This document shows, in pieces, positions 58,290 through 64,000 of a DNA stretch of 64,000 nt. The notes below the pieces were generated by a model. It saw only the letters and a list, made by a program, of their open reading frames with translations. It ran no database searches and was not told the origin of the DNA. The translations under genes and the position numbers were made by a program. Position 1 is the first letter of the stretch. Each line of letters opens with the position of its first letter. Source of the DNA: Spinacia oleracea (lineage: Eukaryota > Streptophyta > Magnoliopsida > Caryophyllales > Amaranthaceae); NCBI RefSeq assembly GCF_020520425.1, contig NC_079492.1, positions 138,016,361 through 138,080,360 on the forward strand, written 5' to 3'.

Positions 58290-58760
58290 ACCCGATATTG
58301 TTTATAATTTGTATCTGAATTGACCTGATCAAACATGAACCCGACTCGATATTAACCCGACCTGATATGATATGAACCTGCTACAACCCGGCTAAACCGG
58401 TTTACAACCCGATGTGCTCCAAGCTGAACCGACCTGACCTAACCCGACTATAATCTGACCCGATCTGACCGACCCGGTTATAACCCGATCCAATATGAAT
58501 CTGACTCGACACAACCCGACCAAACCCGTTTACAAATCGACCCGATTATACCCCGACCCATATGAACACGAGCCGATATTAACACGGACGGACATGAACC
58601 CGACCCGATATAAACCCGTGCCAACCAACCTGAACCCTAACCGATCCGTTAATTTTTCAACTCGATTTGATCCGACCCGGTCGCCAAATGAAGTTTCAAC
58701 CCTAACCGATGAACCCGACCAGAACCCAATCTGTTTGTCCGAATTGACACCCCTACCAGC
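58290..58760. repeat. Degenerate CCCGA-type minisatellite
   Basis: Dozens of ACCCGACC, CCCGATAT and ATGAACCCGA words in loose register (about 12- to 24-bp spacing). Open frames through it are a by-product of the repeats. Confidence 0.8.
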
Positions 58761-59014
58761 AAGATCTTGTTATTTAAGACATGTCTTTAGCCTTTTGGGT
58801 TTTAACCACCATAACTCGTTTAGTAATTTATAATTATAACCATTTGAGTATGACAATGCACAACAGAATAGCACATTAGCACCCAATGCAACTAAACCAC
58901 TTACTTTTCAGGTAAGTTTTTGGAAAATTATTGCAGGAATTACAAACAAATTATATTTTAAGTAGGAATTGCATGCATCAAGTAGGTTTTTTATCTAACA
59001 AATTAAAGCAACTT

Positions 59015-59932
59015 AGTCCTCGTGTGCCTCGAGCGCAAGATTTAATCATGTTGAATCACCTGAAAGGAATTGTGAGCAAAATTGCATTCGTCTTATATGT
59101 CATATCAAATGGATCATCGGATCGGTTTCGGATCGATCAAATCGGGTGTAAAGATTTGGATGGGAAAACGTAGTTTTTCGATGACCCGATTTAGGAGTTG
59201 CACAATAAACTTGGTATTACAGAATATTGAGTACTTCATATTTATTGGCCTTTGTTTATCAAGTTGGGCAAAATAGCTTGATGGTTGAGTGTAATTGTGA
59301 AGTTACTGTTTATAAGGGAACTAATAGTACGAAATCATAACCATAACCATAACAACTGGTCGGGACTAGACTTGGTTATTGCCTTATTGGGCGCGTTGAG
59401 TTGGTGGGTTAAAAGTGGTTCGGATAAAGAATGGTCTAGCAGTTTAATTAGGCTGGTCAAAGCGATTAATGAAATGGTCATTTTTAGCAAATTAATAATG
59501 GCTGCGTCAATAGCATGCCGTCGACGACGATAGTGGGCTTGTCACTTGATGAGCAAGGGAAAAAAAAAATGAGCCGAGTACAATTTAAAACAAAGCAATA
59601 CACATTGTTTGTATATCAAAACTATTTAGTTTTCAAATTTACCGTGTTATAAGTTTGACCATATGTTAAATCTGTCTAATAAAAACTATGTCCAACAAGA
59701 ATCATATCCAATAAAAAAAATATTAACTTGACTGTGACCCATATCCATTGTGATACCCGGTTCAATAACCCATCTAGCCGAGACCAATTTGTAATCTAAA
59801 CCCGTCGATTCCTTACCGGTTCTGCGTACCCAAGCAAATGAAACGTGGTGGGACAACTGTCATTTCTCAAGAATATAATAAGAAGAGAATAGTCACGCTG
59901 TCCACTTTTGTGCTCGAGGCACACGAGGACTG
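59015..59932. repeat. 24-bp inverted repeat pair upstream of CYP72A gene 2
   Basis: AGTCCTCGTGTGCCTCGAGC at 59015-59034 (24 bp to 59038) is inverted at 59909-59932, with 23 of 24 positions matching. The segment between has no recognised gene; 59100-59200 contains GATCGG/CGGATCG words. No target duplication was seen outside the arms, so whether this is a transposon is open. Confidence 0.7.
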
Positions 59933-59957
59933 AGATAACCACTATTTTGATAAAAAG
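59909..59957 (+). promoter_or_regulatory. CYP72A gene 2 proximal promoter signals
   Basis: CTCGAGGCACACGAGG (59914-59929) contains the inverse of GTGTGCCTCG found before UGT79. A weak TATA-like TTTTGATAAAAAGG follows at about 59945-59957, 75-85 nt before the ATG at 60032. Confidence 0.4.
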
Positions 59958-60031
59958 GCCAATTTAACAAACAATGTTGTAGTTTCAAACACTAAACTCA
60001 GATTTCCTAAATTCAATATCGTCTAAAAACA

Positions 60032-62780
60032 ATGAGCGTTTTATTTGCATTTGGTAGTGTTCTGTTATGCATAGTGATACTGAAATGGTTATGGAAATTA
60101 CTAAATGGGTTATGGTTAAATCCCAAAAGGCTAGAGAAATGTCTAAAGCAACAAGGGCTTGTTGGTAATTCCTACAAATTTTTGATCGGAGATATGAAAG
60201 AAAGCTCTACTTTGCGTGCTCAAGCTTTGAACAAACCCATTCCTTTTACTCATGATTACTACCAACGTATTCAGCCTTTCACCCATCAGATTCTCAACAA
60301 TTCTTGTAAGTTTATTTTTATTCCTTCATCTCTTTATATTTTGATTAAGCGATTATCTATGACCCTTAGGATTATCATGATGTATACTCCGTACGTTGTG
60401 TGTGTTTATGTTTGATTTACTGTACTCAGTATTAGTATTGCTACTTTATGTTTGAGTAGTTACGCACTTACGGGGGACTAGAGACTTAGGCTCTGATAGA
60501 TTAATCCAAATTGGGGCAAAGTAGGCTATAACCGGGAACGAATTCTCTTATCAACAATACCACCGCAATGTTAGCATTTGAAACTCTATTTATTAAGGTG
60601 GAACCACTCTCTCGTTGGATGGTTCATTCGCAATGTTACACTTAGACTCCAGTTCCGGTACGTAGTAAGTAGTACTGGTAGGGGAGTAGCGAGTATGTCA
60701 ATAAAACGATAAAATAGGGAAAAAATGAAGTACTATTCCTGTTAAAAAGTACTCCATTCTATTTTGTCTTTTTTCTATGTACTTGGTATATTTTAATTTT
60801 CACATCAGCAAATAAACAATGTACAGGTGCAGGTGCAGGTAAAAATATCTACACATGGTTGGGACCAGTGCCAACAATACTAATTACACAGCCTGAGTTA
60901 ATAAAGGATGCTTTCAATAGGATGAACAATTTCCAAAAACCAAGATTGAATCCATATACTCAAATACTTTCAACTGGACTTCCGAACTATGAGGGCCAGA
61001 AATGGGCTAAACACAGGAAGCTTCTCAACCCTGCTTTTCAACTTGATAAGCTCAAGGTATTTTATTGTTTGTTTAAGGAGTACGTAATGTTTGTTTAACT
61101 TGATAATTCAAGTGTATAACTCTTTGTGACGAATATACTAATACGAGGACCTTACTTATCTCTATGGGTCTATTTTATGGTCAAGTGGAAATAGAAATTG
61201 ATGATTGTCTCATTGTTCGTGCAGCTTATGATCCCTGCTTTTGAAACCTGCGTTACTGATACACTAAATAAGTGGGAGAAGCTAGTTTCTAAAACAGGTT
61301 CTTCAGAGGTTGATGTGTGGCCACATTTCACAACTCTAACGGGAGATGGTATTGCTAGAGCTGCATTTGGAAGTAGCTTTGAGGATGGAAGAAGGATATT
61401 CGACCTTCTTAAAGAGCAAAAGGATCTTGTTATTAGTCTTCTCAAATATTCTTATATTCCAGGATTCAAGTAAGTTACATACTACTCATTCCATTTCGAA
61501 ATACATACTGACTACCTTGTTTGTATGTAGAACTTGACTCAATTAATTAATTACCGTGTGACAAAAAAGTGTGCATCAATTACTATGTTCTTTAAAAATA
61601 AAAGTAAATGTAACCAATGTCCTACGTATGAGTTAGATATTTGTAAAAAGTGTACCGCACATTCCGATTTTCCTTGTTTATTGAACGAGTATTCTAACAT
61701 ATATATTATACATATGTGCGTGTTTGCAACAACGTAGAGTTACATGTTGTGGGATGATAATTTATTCATATGTGCGTGTTAATGATTTTGTTACGTACTA
61801 AGTCTTTGTTGTTGTTGCTGTTGATGCGTGTTAGATATTTGCCCACAAAAGGTAACAAGATGATGAAAGAAACGGAAAACGAAATCAAACCTTTATTGAC
61901 GAATTTGATTCACAAAAGGAAGAAGGCAATGGAGGCTGGAGAAGCTCCCAAAGACGACTTGTTGGGAATGCTACTTGAATCCAATGCAAACGAGGCTCGA
62001 CAAGTTAACGAAAATGAAAGTGGAAGTAGGAAGCGACAATCCGATATAACAATGAGCTTCCATGAGATGATTGACGCGTGCAAGTTGTTCTTCTTGGCTG
62101 GCCAAGAGACTACTTCTGTGGCGCTAACATGGGCAATGATTTTGTTGGCGAAGCACCAAGATTACCAAACACGAGCACGAGAAGAAGTACTTGCTACATT
62201 TGGAACGAAAACTCCTGACTTTGATGGTGTACATAATCGCCTTAAGATTGTAAGTTCATTCAATAATTTATTATTTATTATTTTAGTTTTGATACTTACT
62301 ACTTAGCATGTTCCTCACAATAATAATATGTTATGTGATTGTTGTTATTAGGTGACAACTATAGTCCACGAGGTGCTAAGATTGTATCCGCCAATCCCTG
62401 CAACATCACGAAGGGCACATGAACGCGAAACAAAACTAGGAGATTTGGTAATACCACAAGGGGTAGGAGTTTCATTTTCCATACTACATGCTCACTTGAA
62501 CCCTGAAATTTGGGGTGATGATGCCAAAGAATTCAAGCCTGAAAGATTTTCAGAAGGGATTGCAAAGGCAACCAAAGGAAATAACTCTTACTTCCCCTTT
62601 GGTTGGGGACCTAGGATTTGCATTGGTCAAGCCTTCGCACTAATCCAGGTTAAAATGGCATTGTCTATGATTTTACAACGTTTCTCTTTCGAGCTTTCAC
62701 CGTCCTACATCCATGCTCCAACTAGTCTATTAGCCCTTCAACCCCAGCATGGTGCTCATGTTATCTTACATCGACTTTAA
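60032..62780 (+). CDS. Cytochrome P450, CYP72A family (gene 2)
   Basis: Five exons: 60032-60305, 60839-61056, 61225-61469, 61835-62249 and 62352-62780, summing to 1581 nt (526 residues). Exon sizes 2-5 equal those of gene 1 (218, 245, 415, 429). An N-terminal membrane anchor (residues about 4-22) is followed by [21 protein letters not shown] and [11 protein letters not shown] (haem cysteine). It should be an ER-bound monooxygenase of the CYP72A clade, with a triterpenoid or other terpenoid as the likely kind of substrate (inference). The acceptor of intron 1 is triplicated, so exon 2 may instead start at 60827 or 60833, adding four or two residues. The gene is inverted relative to gene 1 and its introns are short (102-533 nt). 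No lesion is visible. Exon 2 protein differs from gene 1 at only about one residue, whereas exons 1, 4 and 5 differ more. Confidence 0.93.
60827..60839 (+). promoter_or_regulatory. Triple tandem splice acceptor of CYP72A gene 2
   Basis: GTACAGGTGCAGGTGCAGGT places AG at 60825-60826, 60831-60832 and 60837-60838. All three acceptors keep the frame after the phase-1 exon 1. They give NNSCAGAGKN, NNSCAGKN or NNSCKN. Gene 1 has only the last form (NNSGKN). Confidence 0.8.
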
Positions 62781-62989
62781 GCTTAATTTGTATGCAAATA
62801 TTTATCTTATTAACACAACAAGCTGTATGTTTTAGAGGATGAAATAAGGTCGCTTGAAAGCATTTTGTTGTCTTTAAATTTCGGTATGCCAAGGACGTTT
62901 TGTAGCGGTGGAAGATGTTGGAGAATTGACCATTTGACCATTATAGAAATACAAATTTATTGTGTACTACAAAATTAGAATAAGAAAAA
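62781..62989. other. 3' flank of CYP72A gene 2
   Basis: I see no gene; probable 3' UTR with AT-rich downstream sequence. Confidence 0.4.
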
Positions 62990-64000
62990 CTAGTATGTGC
63001 CCGTGCCAATGCACGTTATACCTATAAAAGTTTAATAGTTATGTTAAGTTATTAAGATAATTACAATACGCACAACTTGAAATGTCGTTTTCCTATCAAT
63101 TTTACACAAAGTTAAAATACCATCAAACGAAAAATGCACAAGGGCGCAATAATCCACCACAAAATGTTTTTTTTATACTTCATGTGCAATATAAATGCAA
63201 GTTCCACTTCTCCCCTGCTATACTTTAGTCTTTCTTTTAAATACAATTATAAACATATGATTACTCCTAGTATTAGATAACATGTAACCTAATTCTTTAG
63301 TCAAAATATGATTTCCAAATCATACATAATACATTTAGTATATTTAGTTTGTCCTCCTATTAAAGATAAAACTCAAAAACCACCATTATTGATAAAAATA
63401 ATGTCACAAAATTGATTTTCTTACGATAGCCATCATTTCATTTTGGTTTAAACGATTCTTTTAGATTATATTAACATGTCCATTTAAAATATTCCATTAG
63501 GTATTCACTAATTTCAGTTGATATATTTCTGGACATAACCATCATTTGTGTAACAGGATAATTTTTTGAGAAATAAAAGATCTAATACTAAATTTTTAAG
63601 TACGTATATTACCAACCATTAAACTCACCAACCCTTATTATATTTGGACCAATAAACAAACCGGTGCATCTGATTATGAAGAGATGTTGCCTATAAATGA
63701 AGAATGGTTATGTAGGTGTATAACTTTATTAAAATGACTTGATTTATACTTTAAGAGAATTCTATTCTATTAACTCTTCCTATTATAGTCTCCAACTACT
63801 AACATAGATACAACCAAAATGTATCATGTTTTATCGAATAATAAAACGTTCTTGATCAGTAACAACTTATCACTTAAAGTTAATCTTATTGTTATTATCC
63901 CGTAACAACTTAAAGTGCAATCAGTAAATTTGCAAATTACTCCGTATTTGATAAGAATGAGTAATTGCAAATGAAAAAGTACTTAGAACACCTCTATGTA
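62990..64000 (-). mobile_element. Helitron 3' terminus, running off the right edge
   Basis: The plus strand shows A at 62989, then CTAGTATGTGCCCGTGCCAATGCACG. On the minus strand this is a hairpin (CGTGC-ATTG-GCACG, 63002-63016) and a CTAG end before T, the Helitron 3' signature. The AT-rich remainder to the window edge is presumed to belong to it. The 5' TC end was not seen. Confidence 0.65.

Noticed and set aside
58495-58833. 112-codon frame with many Thr/Pro/Arg
   Set aside because: Runs through the degenerate CCCGA minisatellite; no family.

Overview
The window looks like nuclear DNA of a dicot flowering plant. Genes are sparse, carry introns with GT-AG borders, and encode plant-specific families (CYP72A P450, UGT79- and UGT74-type glycosyltransferases, a BAHD acyltransferase). 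The rest is nested plant transposons. The many Stowaway MITEs with CTCCCTCCGT ends suggest Caryophyllales (spinach/beet-like), but that is an inference. I see no tRNA, rRNA, CRISPR or prokaryotic system.

Layout. 1-812: LINE endonuclease fragment running off the left edge. 0.9-3.5 kb: small repeats and Stowaway MITEs. 3.49-9.53 kb: a broken Copia element on the minus strand with a 1.36-kb solo LTR inside it, itself sitting in a Stowaway MITE. 10.5 kb: a CYP72A exon-1 relic. 11.4-14.7 kb: a Stowaway holding a MULE with a perfect 9-bp target duplication, a second long-TIR element, and a mini-CACTA. 14.9-19.7 kb: a second broken Copia. 19.8-24.3 kb: an intact-looking five-exon CYP72A gene (minus) whose third intron holds a Tourist-like MITE with a huge TTATTAT array. 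24.3-36.8 kb: MITEs, a LINE tail, and a 4-kb Helitron inside a TIR element. 36.8-43.05 kb: a 6.2-kb CACTA element with a TNP1-like gene and exon-like segments that may be captured. 44.8 kb: truncated UGT74. 49.7-51.4 kb: BAHD pseudogene. 52.5-53.5 kb: Copia fragment. 54.7-56.4 kb: intact two-exon UGT79-type gene. 60.0-62.8 kb: second intact-looking CYP72A (plus). 62.99 kb onward: a Helitron terminus.

Together, two CYP72A genes, one UGT79, a broken UGT74, a broken BAHD and a CYP72A relic within about 52 kb resemble a decayed or transposon-inflated specialised-metabolism neighbourhood (oxidation, glycosylation, acylation, as in triterpenoid saponin or acylated glycoside pathways). No scaffold-forming enzyme is visible, so calling it a biosynthetic cluster is a hypothesis. 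The three genes that look functional are CYP72A (19776-24289), UGT79 (54691-56435) and CYP72A (60032-62780).
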